Positions 25,832 to 34,087 of a DNA stretch of 37,117 nt are shown one piece after another. A program made the position numbers and the translations under genes. Under the pieces are notes generated by a model, which saw only the letters and a list, made by a program, of their open reading frames with translations, had not been told where the DNA came from and ran no database searches. This DNA is from Catenulispora sp. GTDB taxonomy: Bacteria; Actinomycetota; Actinomycetes; Streptomycetales; Catenulisporaceae. The stretch covers positions 1 through 37,117 of the forward strand of contig JABFXP010000845.1 in NCBI GenBank assembly GCA_013361685.1. The letters run 5' to 3'. Position 1 is the stretch's first letter. Every line of letters begins with the position of its first letter.

Positions 25832-27712
25832 TCAGACCCCCACCCCTTCAACCGCGTCGGTCGTCCCGATCAGGTTCGTGATCACTCCGGCCAGCTCGGC
25901 CGCCTTGAAGGGCAGGCCGCGCACCTGGTTGTATCCCACCGCGTCCACGAGGTAGCGGGCGCGGACGAGCATCGAGAGCTGCCCGAGGTTCATCTCGGGC
26001 ACGAGCACTCTGTCGTACTCCTTCAGTATGCGCCCGAGATTGGCCGGGAACGGGTTCAGATGACGCAGATGCGCGTGCGCGACCTGATTCCCCTCCCGCC
26101 GCACGCGCCGGCAGGCCGCCTGGATCGGGCCGTAGGTCGAGCCCCAGCCCAGGACCAGCACCTTCGCCGCGCCGGAGGGGTCGTCGACCTCCAGGTCCGG
26201 CACGTCGATGCCGGCCACCTTGGCCGCCCGGGTCCGCACCATCAGGTCGTGGTTCGCCGGGTCGTAGGAGATGTTGCCGGTGCCGTCCTGCTTCTCGATG
26301 CCGCCGATCCGGTGCTCCAGGCCCGGGGTGCCGGGCACGGCCCAGGGCCGGGCCAGCGTCGCGGGGTCGCGCAGGAACGGCCAGAAGGCCTCGCTGCCGT
26401 CCTCGAGCACCTTGTTCGGGCCGGTGGCGAAGTCCGGGGCGATCACCGGCAGGTCGGCGACGTCCGGGATCCGCCACGGCTCCGAGCCGTTGGCCAGGTA
26501 ACCGTCGGAGAGCAGGAACACCGGCGTGCGGTAGGTGACCGCGATCCGCGCCGCCTCCAGCGCGGCGTCGAAGCAGTCGGCCGGAGAGCGGGGCGCCACG
26601 ATCGGCACCGGTGCCTCGCCGTTGCGGCCGAACATCGCCAGGAACAGGTCCGACTGCTCGGTCTTGGTCGGCAGCCCGGTGCTGGGCCCGCCGCGCTGGA
26701 TGTCGCAGATCACCAGGGGCAGCTCCAGGCTCACCGCCAGGCCGATGGTCTCGCCCTTCAGCGCGATGCCGGGCCCGGAGGTGGTGGTGACGCCCAGCGC
26801 GCCGCCGAAGCTGGCGCCCAGGGCCGCGCCGATGCCGGCGATCTCGTCCTCGGCCTGGAAGGTCCGCACGCCGTGGTTCTTGTGCTTGCTCAGCTCGTGC
26901 AGGATGTCCGAGGCCGGGGTGATCGGGTAGGCGCCGAGGAACATCGGCAGCCCGCTGGCGTGGCTGGCCGCGATCAGGCCGTAGGCCAGCGCCAGGTTGC
27001 CGTGGATGTTGCGGTAGGTGCCCTTCGGCATCGGCGCCGGGGCGATCTCGTAGGAGACGACGAAGTCCTCGGTCGTCTCCCCGTAGTTCCACCCGGCCCG
27101 GAAAGCCGCGACGTTCGCGGCCGCTATCTCCGGCTTCTTGGCGAACTTCTTCTCCAAGAACGCCACGGTGGAGTCGGTCGGCCGGTGGTAAAGCCAGGAC
27201 AACAGCCCGAGGGAATACATGTTCTTGGCACGCTCGGCGTCCTTGCGGGAGATGTCGAACTCCTCCAGCACCTTCACCGTCTGCGTGGTCAGCGCGACCT
27301 TGTGCACCTTGTAGCCGTCCAGCGAGCCGTCCTCCAGTGGGGAGGCGGTGTAGCCGACCTTGGTCAGCGCCCGGGAGGTGAACTCGTCGGTGTTGACGAT
27401 GATCGTGCCGCCGCGCGGGACGTCCTTCAGGTTCGCCTTCAGCGCCGCCGGGTTCATCGCCACCAGCACGTCCGGGGCGTCGCCGGGGGTGAGGATGTCG
27501 TGGTCGGCGAAGTGCAGCTGGAACGCGGACACGCCGGGCAGGGTCCCGGCCGGAGCCCGGATCTCGGCGGGGAAGTCGGGCAGCGTCGACAGGTCGTTGC
27601 CGAACGCCGCGGTCTCGGAGGTGAACCGGTCTCCGGTGAGCTGCATCCCGTCGCCGGAGTCCCCGGCGAATCGGATGATGACCCGGTCGACCTTCTCAAC
27701 CTGCTTGGTCAT
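25832..27712 (-). CDS. korA: 2-oxoglutarate:ferredoxin oxidoreductase, alpha subunit
   Basis: A 626-residue fused gamma-alpha subunit. Residues 8-190 are the gamma (CoA-associated) domain, with RFAGDSGDGMQLTG near 14-27. Residues 220-460 are the pyrimidine-binding alpha domain, with GAYPITPASDILHELSKH and FQAEDEIAGIGAALGASFGGA, where the Glu that activates TPP is expected. Residues 500-620 are the C-terminal transketolase-like domain (VLVLGWGSTYGPIQAA). It is an oxygen-tolerant-type KOR as found in aerobic actinobacteria. It provides succinyl-CoA without a dehydrogenase complex and makes reduced ferredoxin. The ATG at 27712 has a GC-rich purine stretch upstream rather than a clean Shine-Dalgarno sequence. 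Confidence 0.93.
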   Translation of the reverse strand: MTKQVEKVDRVIIRFAGDSGDGMQLTGDRFTSETAAFGNDLSTLPDFPAEIRAPAGTLPGVSAFQLHFADHDILTPGDAPDVLVAMNPAALKANLKDVPRGGTIIVNTDEFTSRALTKVGYTASPLEDGSLDGYKVHKVALTTQTVKVLEEFDISRKDAERAKNMYSLGLLSWLYHRPTDSTVAFLEKKFAKKPEIAAANVAAFRAGWNYGETTEDFVVSYEIAPAPMPKGTYRNIHGNLALAYGLIAASHASGLPMFLGAYPITPASDILHELSKHKNHGVRTFQAEDEIAGIGAALGASFGGALGVTTTSGPGIALKGETIGLAVSLELPLVICDIQRGGPSTGLPTKTEQSDLFLAMFGRNGEAPVPIVAPRSPADCFDAALEAARIAVTYRTPVFLLSDGYLANGSEPWRIPDVADLPVIAPDFATGPNKVLEDGSEAFWPFLRDPATLARPWAVPGTPGLEHRIGGIEKQDGTGNISYDPANHDLMVRTRAAKVAGIDVPDLEVDDPSGAAKVLVLGWGSTYGPIQAACRRVRREGNQVAHAHLRHLNPFPANLGRILKEYDRVLVPEMNLGQLSMLVRARYLVDAVGYNQVRGLPFKAAELAGVITNLIGTTDAVEGVGV

Positions 27713-27847
27713 AGAAAACCCGCCCTGCTAGTGAGAAGTCAGTTGCGCCCGCTGTTACAACTCTACGGCGAGTAAGTTTCTCAAGGCCGCCGAGGGAATG
27801 CTCGGATGTCTTACCCTCCGGAATCCTCGTGAAAGAGCTGTAAAGAA

Positions 27848-27874
27848 GGGCGGGCCGCCTACGGCGACCCGCCC
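27848..27874 (-). terminator. Terminator after UDP-glucose dehydrogenase
   Basis: GGGCGGG (27848-27854) pairs with CCCGCCC (27868-27874). After one mismatch, CGCC and GGCG extend the stem to a 3-nt loop. Read on the minus strand, TTCTTT follows directly, giving a rare T-rich tail for this window. It lies 31 bp after the dehydrogenase stop and before korA. Confidence 0.85.
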
Positions 27875-27904
27875 CCATCCGCTAGCTCCCCGCTCCGGTG
27901 CCGC

Positions 27905-29224
27905 CTACGGGCGTCCGAGCGCCCGGTAGGTCCAGCCGGCCTCCCGCCAGCGCGGCGCGTCCAGCGCGTTGCGGCTGTCGATCACCCGCGTGTCGCGGAC
28001 CCGGGTGGCGACCACGGCCGGGTCCAGGTCCCGGAACTCCTGCCACTCGGTCAGGTGCAGGATCACGTCGGCCTGGTGCGCCGCCTCCAGCGCCGAGTCG
28101 GCGTAGGACAGCGTCGGGTACATCTTGCGGGCGTTGTCGGTGGCCTTCGGGTCGTAGACCGTGACCTGCGCGCCCTGCAGGTGTATCGAGGCCGCGACGT
28201 TCAGCGCCGGGGAGTCGCGGATGTCGTCGGAGTTCGGCTTGAACGCCGCGCCCCAGACCGCCACCCGCTTGCCCAGCAGCGAGCCGTCGCACTGCTCGCG
28301 GGCCAGGTCCACGGTGCGCACCCGGCGCCGCATGTTGATGGCGTCGACCTCCTTCAGGAAGGCCAGCGCCTGGTCCACGCCGAGCTCGCCGGCCCGGGCC
28401 ATGAACGCCCGGATGTCCTTGGGCAGGCAGCCGCCGCCGAAGCCCAGCCCCGGCACCAGGTAGCGGCCGCCGATCCGCGGGTCGTGGGACAGCGCCTCGG
28501 CCAGCTGCATCACGTCGGCGCCGGCCGCCTCGCACACCTCGGCCATGGCGTTGATGAAGGACAGCTTCACCGCCAGGAAGGAGTTGGCCGAGACCTTCAC
28601 CAGCTCCGAGGTCGGGAAGTCGGTGACCACCAGCGGCACGTCGGCGGCCAGCAGCTCGGCGTAGACCGTCCGCAGCTGCCGCTCGGCCGCCTCGGAGCGG
28701 ACCCCGATCACCAGCCGGTCCGGGTGCAGCGTGTCCTTGACCGCGAAGCCCTCCCGCAGGAACTCCGGGTTCCACGCCAGCTCGGCCGCCGGCGCCAGCT
28801 CGGCGATCCGGGCCGCCAGCCGGTTCGCGGTGCCGACCGGCACCGTCGACTTGCCGATCAGCAGGCAGCCCGGCTGGCCGGCCACGGCGCGGGCCAGGCT
28901 GTCGAACGCGGAGTCGACGTAGCTGAGGTCGGCGGCGTACTCGCCCTTCTGCTGCGGGGTGCCGACGCAGACGAAGTGCGCCGCGCCGGGCCCGGCCCAG
29001 GCGGCCAGCTCGTCGTAGTCCGTGGTGAAGGACAGGCGCCCGGCCGTCAGCTGCTTGGTGAGCAGCTCCTCCAGCCCGGGCTCGTAGAACGGCACGCGGC
29101 CGGCCTTGAGCGTCTCGACCTTCTCCGCGTCGACGTCCAGGCCCATCACCTCGAAGCCGAGCTCGGCCATGCACGCGGCGTGGGTGACACCGAGGTAGCC
29201 GGTGCCGATCACCGTGATCCGCAC
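27905..29224 (-). CDS. UDP-glucose 6-dehydrogenase
   Basis: A 439-residue enzyme that oxidises UDP-glucose to UDP-glucuronate with two NAD+, feeding cell-surface polysaccharide or glycosylation pathways. The NAD motif GTGYLG is at residues 7-12, the acidic GLDVD at 28-32, CVGTPQQKGEYAADLSYV at 86-103, GKSTVPVGT at 124-132, and the catalytic Cys266 lies in GFGGGCLPKD. The C-terminal domain includes WGAAFKPNSDDIRDSPA. The GTG at 29224 is chosen because GGAGG sits 5 nt upstream and homology starts at VRITVIGTGYLG. An ATG at 29254, also with GAGG upstream, would add ten residues. It is a single gene with its own terminator. Confidence 0.92.
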   Translation of the reverse strand: MRITVIGTGYLGVTHAACMAELGFEVMGLDVDAEKVETLKAGRVPFYEPGLEELLTKQLTAGRLSFTTDYDELAAWAGPGAAHFVCVGTPQQKGEYAADLSYVDSAFDSLARAVAGQPGCLLIGKSTVPVGTANRLAARIAELAPAAELAWNPEFLREGFAVKDTLHPDRLVIGVRSEAAERQLRTVYAELLAADVPLVVTDFPTSELVKVSANSFLAVKLSFINAMAEVCEAAGADVMQLAEALSHDPRIGGRYLVPGLGFGGGCLPKDIRAFMARAGELGVDQALAFLKEVDAINMRRRVRTVDLAREQCDGSLLGKRVAVWGAAFKPNSDDIRDSPALNVAASIHLQGAQVTVYDPKATDNARKMYPTLSYADSALEAAHQADVILHLTEWQEFRDLDPAVVATRVRDTRVIDSRNALDAPRWREAGWTYRALGRP

Positions 29225-29309
29225 ATGCGCCTCCGATTCTTGCGGGATGTCCATTGGGTACCTCAGCCTAGACGCAAGGTCGCAGGGAACCCTCACATGA
29301 AAGGACGAG

Positions 29310-29327
29310 TTGGGACCGTCTTGGGAC
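29310..29327. repeat. Direct repeat TTGGGAC, 11-bp spacing
   Basis: TTGGGAC occurs at 29310-29316 and 29321-29327, one helical turn apart, about 90 bp upstream of the UDP-glucose dehydrogenase start. It could be a regulator site; no regulator is suggested by the sequence alone. Confidence 0.35.
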
Positions 29328-29434
29328 ATGAAGCTGCTTACTGTCCCCCTCTGGACGCGGCCGGTGACAGGACCGGTTCTGCGGCGGCGTCGAGGCGATC
29401 GGCATGAGCCGCCGTTCTTCCGGCCGCCGGCGTA

Positions 29435-30094
29435 TCAGGACGCGTCGAGCAGTCCGGCGTCCCGCCCGACCAGCGCGGCCTGCACCCGGTTGGCCACCCC
29501 GAGCTTGGCCATCACCCGGGAGACGTGCGCCTTCACCGTGGCCTCGCTGAGATACAGCTCGCGGCCTATCTGCGCGTTCGACGAGCCGCGCGCCACCTCG
29601 GCCAGCACCTCGCGCTCCCGCGGCGTCAGCTCGGCCAGCAGCTTCGCGGCCTGCTCGGCGCGGTCGGCCACGCGCAGCCCGGTGTAGTGGTCCAGCAGCC
29701 GCTTGGTCACCGGCGGGGACAGCATCGCCTCGCCGCGCGCCACCACCCGCATCGCCGAGATCAGGTCGCGCGGCGGGGTGTCCTTGAGCAGGAACCCGGT
29801 GGCGCCCAGGCGCAGCGCCTCGAAGATGTAGGCGTCCAGGTCGAAGGTGGTGAGCATGACCACCGGCGGCGGGGCCTGGCCGGCCATCACCCGGCGCAGC
29901 GCCTCCAGGCCGTCCACGCGCGGCATCCGGACGTCCATCAGCACCACGTCCGGCCGGTGCCGCAGCAGCGCGTCCGGCACCTGGGAGCCGTCCTCGGCCT
30001 CGGCCACCACCCGCAGGTCCTCGGCGGACTCCAGGATGGTGCGCAGGCCCGCGCGGACCAGGCTCTCGTCGTCGACGAGCAGGATGCGGATCAT
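29435..30094 (-). CDS. NarL/LuxR-family response regulator
   Basis: A 219-residue response regulator. The receiver domain (1-118) has the acidic pair Asp8-Asp9, the phospho-acceptor Asp54 (VLMDVRMPRVDG), the switch Thr in VVMLTTFD near 80, and Lys104 in FLLKDTPP. The LuxR-type DNA-binding domain at 150-212 contains LTPREREVLAEVARGSSNAQIGRELYLSEATVKAHV. The ATG at 30094 gives the family length. It follows the histidine kinase gene by 21 bp on the same strand and is its cognate partner. A candidate binding palindrome lies upstream of the pair at 31568-31581. Confidence 0.93.
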   Translation of the reverse strand: MIRILLVDDESLVRAGLRTILESAEDLRVVAEAEDGSQVPDALLRHRPDVVLMDVRMPRVDGLEALRRVMAGQAPPPVVMLTTFDLDAYIFEALRLGATGFLLKDTPPRDLISAMRVVARGEAMLSPPVTKRLLDHYTGLRVADRAEQAAKLLAELTPREREVLAEVARGSSNAQIGRELYLSEATVKAHVSRVMAKLGVANRVQAALVGRDAGLLDAS

Positions 30095-30115
30095 GGGTCG
30101 GGCTCCGGGTCGGCG

Positions 30116-31531
30116 TCAGGCGGCGGTGACGGTGGCGCGCGCGGCTTCGGGGGACGGGGCGTGCTGGGCGGGGTGGGGCGGCTGAGAGGCTTCGGGGACG
30201 GCGGTGCCGGTCTCATCATCCTCGCCGCGCGCGGCCGGCGTCGCGGCGAGCACCGGCAGCGCGGTGCCGAACCGCTCGGCGGCCTCTTCCTTCTCCTCCT
30301 TCTCGTCCTTCTCGCCGTGGGCCGGGTCCGACGTGTGCCGCGCCTCGTGCGCGTCCGCCTCGTGCGGCTCGTCCTCGACCGGCGCGTCCTTGGCCTCGGC
30401 CTCCGGCCACGGCAGCCAGGCCAGCACCAGGAACCCGCCGCGCGGCGTCGGCCCGGCCTCGAAGCTGCCGCCGGCCACTTCGACCCGCTCGCGCAGGCCG
30501 GCCAGGCCGGAGCCGGAGCCGGGCAGCGGCGTCACCGCCGTGCGCGGAGCCAGGTTCTCCACCCGCACCTCCAGGCCGATGCCCCGGGCCCCGGCCAGTC
30601 GCACGGTCGCCGTCGCCGTCGGCGCGTGCTTGTGGATGTTGGTCAGCGCCTCCTGCACCACCCGGTAGGCGGCCCGGCCCACGGTCACCGGCACGTCCGC
30701 GTCCAGGCCCAGGCTGCTGTTCGGCATCAGGACCACCGGCACCCCGGCGGTGGCTGAACGCTCGACCAGCCCGGCGATGTCGGCGAAGCGCGGCTGCGGC
30801 GCCAGCGGGGCCGAGGTGTCGTCGCTGGCCAGCACCCCGAGCACGTCCCGCAGGTCCTCCAGCGCCGAGCGCGCGGTCTCCCGGATCAGGCCGGCGGTCT
30901 GCCGGGCCATCTCCGGCCGCGGGTTCTCGGTGATCTCCAGGCCGCCGGCGTGCAGCGCGATCAGCGAGATGCGGTGCGCCAGCACGTCGTGCATCTCGCG
31001 GGCGATCCGGGTGCGCTCGGCCAGCCGGGCCGACTCGGCCCGGGCCTCCTGCTCGGCCTCGGCGCGCTCGGCCCGGTCCTGCAACGCGACCAGCCGGTCG
31101 TGCCGGGCGCCGACGTAGGCGCCGGACAGCGCGATCACGGCGATGAACAGCGAGCTCATCACCGAGTCGCCGATCGAGACGTCGCCGCGTTTGACGGTGT
31201 CCTCGGCCACGATCACCGCGCCGGAGACGGCGGTCATGCTCCACATGACCCGGTCCCGGCGGTGCACCGCCAGCGCGAAGATCATCATCGTCAGCGGGAC
31301 CTCGACCTGGCCGATCAGGCAGAGCACCATCGCCAGCACGATGACCCGCTCCGGATGGCTGCGGCGCCACCACAGGGCCACCGCCCCGACCAGGGCCAGC
31401 GAGGTCTGCCAGACGGCGGGGAAGACCTCGTTGCCGTCCAGGTGGTCGTACAGGTCGCCGCAGGCCTCGAGCAGTCCCAGCGAGATGACCGCGACATCGC
31501 GGGCGCGGGGGAGCCAGGCCGGGGATTTCAC
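30116..31531 (-). CDS. NarL-type sensor histidine kinase with acidic C-terminal tail
   Basis: A 471-residue sensor kinase. About four to five hydrophobic helices (residues 10-145) form the input domain with no large extracellular loop. A coiled coil (150-175) leads to the HisKA_3 dimerisation domain with phospho-acceptor His181 (RIAREMHDVLAHRISL). The ATPase domain has the N-box EALTNIHKHAP (Asn298) and the G-box GSGSGLAGLRERV. The last 95 residues are Glu/Asp/His/Ala-rich and follow the normal end of the catalytic domain, unusual for this family. The start is uncertain: GTG 31531 gives the cleanest N-terminus but a purine-rich stretch abuts it; GTG 31555 or ATG 31597 are alternatives, the last overlapping the divergent gene's start. 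Confidence 0.87.
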   Translation of the reverse strand: MKSPAWLPRARDVAVISLGLLEACGDLYDHLDGNEVFPAVWQTSLALVGAVALWWRRSHPERVIVLAMVLCLIGQVEVPLTMMIFALAVHRRDRVMWSMTAVSGAVIVAEDTVKRGDVSIGDSVMSSLFIAVIALSGAYVGARHDRLVALQDRAERAEAEQEARAESARLAERTRIAREMHDVLAHRISLIALHAGGLEITENPRPEMARQTAGLIRETARSALEDLRDVLGVLASDDTSAPLAPQPRFADIAGLVERSATAGVPVVLMPNSSLGLDADVPVTVGRAAYRVVQEALTNIHKHAPTATATVRLAGARGIGLEVRVENLAPRTAVTPLPGSGSGLAGLRERVEVAGGSFEAGPTPRGGFLVLAWLPWPEAEAKDAPVEDEPHEADAHEARHTSDPAHGEKDEKEEKEEAAERFGTALPVLAATPAARGEDDETGTAVPEASQPPHPAQHAPSPEAARATVTAA

Positions 31532-31567
31532 CCCTTCAGCGTAGGTCCGGCGCACAAGCGCGCACGT

Positions 31568-31581
31568 CCTACTTTCGTAGG
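31568..31581. promoter_or_regulatory. Palindrome between kinase and divergent gene
   Basis: CCTACTTTCGTAGG is an inverted repeat (CCTAC on one strand, GTAGG on the other, around TTTC). On the other strand it reads CCTACGAAAGTAGG. It overlaps a possible -10, TACTTT (31570-31575), for the divergent rightward gene. It is well placed to be the response-regulator site for autoregulation, which is inference. Confidence 0.5.
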
Positions 31582-31595
31582 GGAACGATGGGATC

Positions 31596-32048
31596 ATGAC
31601 CCGGGACCCGGCGGTGTGGCAGACCGGCGACTACCTCGGCGCCACCGCCGAGGAGCTGGGACACACCACGCCGCGGGAGATGGCCGCGGCCGGGGTCAGC
31701 CAGCACGCCCAGTTCCACCGGCACGGCGTGATCGTCCTCACCTCCGGCGAGCTGGTGCTGCACGGCTGGCACGGCCCGGACCGGGACGAGCCGCTGGTGC
31801 TGCGCCGCGCCGACCTGCTGGACGTCGGCACCCGCTACACCGGGCTGTACGGGCGCTTCGTCGGCGGCCTCCTGAACGCCGGCAAGCCGTTGATCCTCAG
31901 CACCCGTACGGTGGGACAGATCTATCTGCTGATCGACTGGAAAGAGTTCATGGAGACCACGCACGACCGGCAGTGGGCCGCGGCCGTCAAGGCCTGGCTG
32001 GCGTCGGGCCGCGCGGTCCCGGAAGGGGGAACCGACGATGGCCGGTGA
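31596..32048 (+). CDS. Conserved small protein of unknown function
   Basis: A 150-residue soluble protein, no signal peptide or membrane segment. It looks like an alpha/beta domain with alternating strands (HGVIVLTSGELVLHGWHG, PLVLRRADLLDVGTRYTGLYGRFVGGL, KPLILSTRTVGQIYLLIDWKEF) and a Trp-rich C-terminal helix. The strand pattern suggests a PH-like barrel, but I do not recognise the family firmly. The ATG at 31596 follows AGGGGA at about 12 nt. It overlaps the glutaminase start by 11 bp, so the two are translationally coupled. It is divergent from the sensor kinase and may be controlled by it. Confidence 0.75.
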   Translation: MTRDPAVWQTGDYLGATAEELGHTTPREMAAAGVSQHAQFHRHGVIVLTSGELVLHGWHGPDRDEPLVLRRADLLDVGTRYTGLYGRFVGGLLNAGKPLILSTRTVGQIYLLIDWKEFMETTHDRQWAAAVKAWLASGRAVPEGGTDDGR

Positions 32049-32988
32049 GGAGGGCGCCGCGGTCTCGGCCGACGACCTGGCGTACGACGCGCTGCTGGAG
32101 TGGATCGCCGACGAGGTCGCGCCGTACGTGGGCGAGGGCCGGGTGGCCGACTACATCCCGGCGCTGGCCCGGGTGTCCCCGGACCGGTTCGGGATGGCCC
32201 TGGCCACCGTCGACGGCCGGGTGTACGGGGTCGGCGACTACCGGGAGCGGTTCTCGCTGCAGAGCATCTCCAAGGTCTACAGCCTGGCGCTGGTGATGGC
32301 CCGGGACGCCGGCAGCCTGCGCGGCCGGGTGGGGGTGGAGCCGTCCGGCAACGCCTTCAACTCGCTGATCCAGCTGGAGTACGAGCGCGGCATCCCGCGC
32401 AACCCGTTCATCAACGCCGGCGCGCTGGTGGTCACCGACCTGCTGCACAGCCTGACCGGCGACGCCTCCGGGGCGGTGCTGGACTTCCTGCGCGCCGAGG
32501 CCGACGATCCCACCGTCACCATCGACGGCGCGGTGGCCGCCTCCGAGGCCGAGCACGGCGACCTGAACCTGGCCCTGGCGCACTTCATGGCCGCCTACGG
32601 CAACATCGAGAACCCGGTGGACGTGGCCGCCGACCACTACTTCCGGCACTGCTCGATCGCCATGTCCTGCGCCGAGGCCGCGCTGGCCACCCTGTTCCTG
32701 GCCCGGCACGGGGTGCGCGCCGACGGCTCCCGGCTGCTGCCGGTGCTGGGCGCCAAGCGGGTCAACGCGCTGATGATGACCTGCGGCGCCTACGACGCGG
32801 CCGGCGAGTTCGCCTTCCGGGTCGGGCTGCCGGCCAAGAGCGGCGTCGGCGGCGGGATCGTGGCCGTGGTGCCGGGCCGGGCCGCGCTGTGCGTGTGGTC
32901 GCCGGCGCTGGACCGGCACGGCAACTCGGTGGCGGGGGTCGAGGCGCTGGACCGGTTCACGACGGCGACGGGGTGGTCGGTGTTCTGA
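32038..32988 (+). CDS. glsA: Glutaminase, serine-dependent type
   Basis: A 316-residue glutaminase that hydrolyses L-glutamine to glutamate and ammonia, of the beta-lactamase-like fold. The catalytic Ser-x-x-Lys motif is Ser76-Ile-Ser-Lys79 in FSLQSISKVYSLAL. Other family segments are EPSGNAFNSLIQLE, NPFINAGALVV, GNIENPVDV with HYFRHCSIAM, and the C-terminal GLPAKSGVGGGIVAVVPG. Length fits the family. GGAAGGGGG lies about 9 nt before the ATG, inside the end of the upstream gene. It is cytoplasmic and may supply glutamate or ammonia for pH control; which is not shown. Confidence 0.94.
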   Translation: MAGEEGAAVSADDLAYDALLEWIADEVAPYVGEGRVADYIPALARVSPDRFGMALATVDGRVYGVGDYRERFSLQSISKVYSLALVMARDAGSLRGRVGVEPSGNAFNSLIQLEYERGIPRNPFINAGALVVTDLLHSLTGDASGAVLDFLRAEADDPTVTIDGAVAASEAEHGDLNLALAHFMAAYGNIENPVDVAADHYFRHCSIAMSCAEAALATLFLARHGVRADGSRLLPVLGAKRVNALMMTCGAYDAAGEFAFRVGLPAKSGVGGGIVAVVPGRAALCVWSPALDRHGNSVAGVEALDRFTTATGWSVF

Positions 32989-32994
32989 TCGCGG

Positions 32995-33017
32995 GTGCGG
33001 CGCCGGCTCGGCCGCGC
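32995..33017 (+). terminator. Weak hairpin after glsA
   Basis: GTGCGGC (32995-33001) and GCCGCGC (33011-33017) form a 7-bp stem with one wobble and a 9-nt loop, 7 bp after the glutaminase stop. No T-tract. Confidence 0.35.
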
Positions 33018-33082
33018 ATGTGATCAGCGCTTTCGCGCCGCCAGGTTCCCCGGAGCCCCCACCATGTGTCAGACAGTCCGGT

Positions 33083-33088
33083 TATGGT
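33083..33088 (+). promoter_or_regulatory. Candidate -10 of leaderless sigma-factor transcript
   Basis: TATGGT (fits TANNNT) ends 6 bp before the GTG at 33095, where no Shine-Dalgarno sequence is visible. This supports the 33095 start. No clear -35 is seen. Confidence 0.4.
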
Positions 33089-33094
33089 GATGGC

Positions 33095-34087
33095 GTGTCC
33101 ACGACCACAGACCACGACACCGTCGCCGACCAGCTCGAGCCCTTCCGTCGCGAGCTGACCGCCTACTGCTACCGCATGCTCGGCTCCGCGTTCGAAGCCG
33201 AGGACGCCGTGCAGGAGACGCTGCTGCGGGCCTGGTCCAAGTTCGAGGGCTTCCAGGGCCGCTCCCAGCTGCGGACCTGGCTGTACCGCATCGCCACCAA
33301 CGTGTGCCTGGACATGGCCCCGGCCGCCCAGCGCCGGGCGCGGCCGATGGACCTGTTCGGCCCCGGTTCGGCCGCCGCGCCGAACCTGGCCACGCTGGAG
33401 GAGAACATCTGGGTCGGGCCGATCCCGGACGAGCGGGTGCTCGCCGGCGACCCGGCCGAGCTCGCGGTCGGCCGCGAGACCGTCAAGCTGGCGTTCATCG
33501 CCGCGCTGCAGAAGCTCGCCCCGCGCCAGCGCGCGGTGCTGATCCTGCGCGAGGTGCTGGCCTGGTCGGCGGCCGAGACCGCCGAGCTGCTGGACAGCTC
33601 GGTGGCCTCGGTGAACAGCGCGCTGCAGCGGGCCCGCGCCACCCTGGCCGAGAGCGGCGGCGCCGAGGGCGAGGTCGCCAAGCCGCTGGACGAGGAGCAG
33701 CGCGCGTTCCTGGCCCGGTACGTCAAGGCGTTCGAGGCCTTCGACATCGAGGGCCTGACCGAGCTGCTGCGCGCCGACGTGGAGCTGAACATGCCCCCGT
33801 ACCAGCTCTGGCTGCGCGGCGTGGACGAGCTGCGCACCTGGTGGGCCGGCGCCGGCTGCGGCTGCCGCGGCTCGCGGCTGCTGGAGGTCGCGGCCAACGG
33901 CTCCCCGGCCTTCGCGCAGTACCGGCCGGCCGAGGACGGCGACGGCTGGACGCCGTGGGCGATCATGGTGCTGGAGATCCGCGACGACAAACTCGTCGGC
34001 ATCGGCAACTACCTGGACACCGACCGGCTGTTCCCGCTGTTCGGGGTGCCGATGCGGCTGGCGGCGGACGGATCCCCGGTGCGCTGA
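33095..34087 (+). CDS. ECF sigma factor with C-terminal SnoaL-like domain
   Basis: A 330-residue extracytoplasmic-function sigma factor. Region 2 (14-80) has AYCYRMLGSAFEAEDAVQETLLRAW and FQGRSQLRTWLYRIATNVCLD. Region 4 (130-185) has LAPRQRAVLILREVLAWSAAETAELLDSSVASVNSALQRAR. The long spacer PDERVLAGDP with a preceding NIWVGPIPDE is typical of the SigG/TIGR02960-like group. Residues 203-325 form a SnoaL-like (NTF2-fold) domain, which in such sigma factors replaces a separate anti-sigma protein and tunes activity. The GTG at 33095 is used because the domain starts there. The stop abuts that of the convergent STAS gene in the palindrome TGATCA. Regulon unknown. Confidence 0.92.
   Translation: MSTTTDHDTVADQLEPFRRELTAYCYRMLGSAFEAEDAVQETLLRAWSKFEGFQGRSQLRTWLYRIATNVCLDMAPAAQRRARPMDLFGPGSAAAPNLATLEENIWVGPIPDERVLAGDPAELAVGRETVKLAFIAALQKLAPRQRAVLILREVLAWSAAETAELLDSSVASVNSALQRARATLAESGGAEGEVAKPLDEEQRAFLARYVKAFEAFDIEGLTELLRADVELNMPPYQLWLRGVDELRTWWAGAGCGCRGSRLLEVAANGSPAFAQYRPAEDGDGWTPWAIMVLEIRDDKLVGIGNYLDTDRLFPLFGVPMRLAADGSPVR

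Noticed and set aside
24635-27775. Very long rightward open frame of 1046 codons opposite korA-korB
   Set aside because: It is the antisense shadow of two clear KOR genes in GC-rich DNA. Its translation is Arg/Gly/Val/His-rich with no domain.
29340-29434. Terminator after the response regulator
   Set aside because: Only a 5-bp CCGGT/ACCGG stem and scattered GGC-rich pairings are seen, too weak to call.
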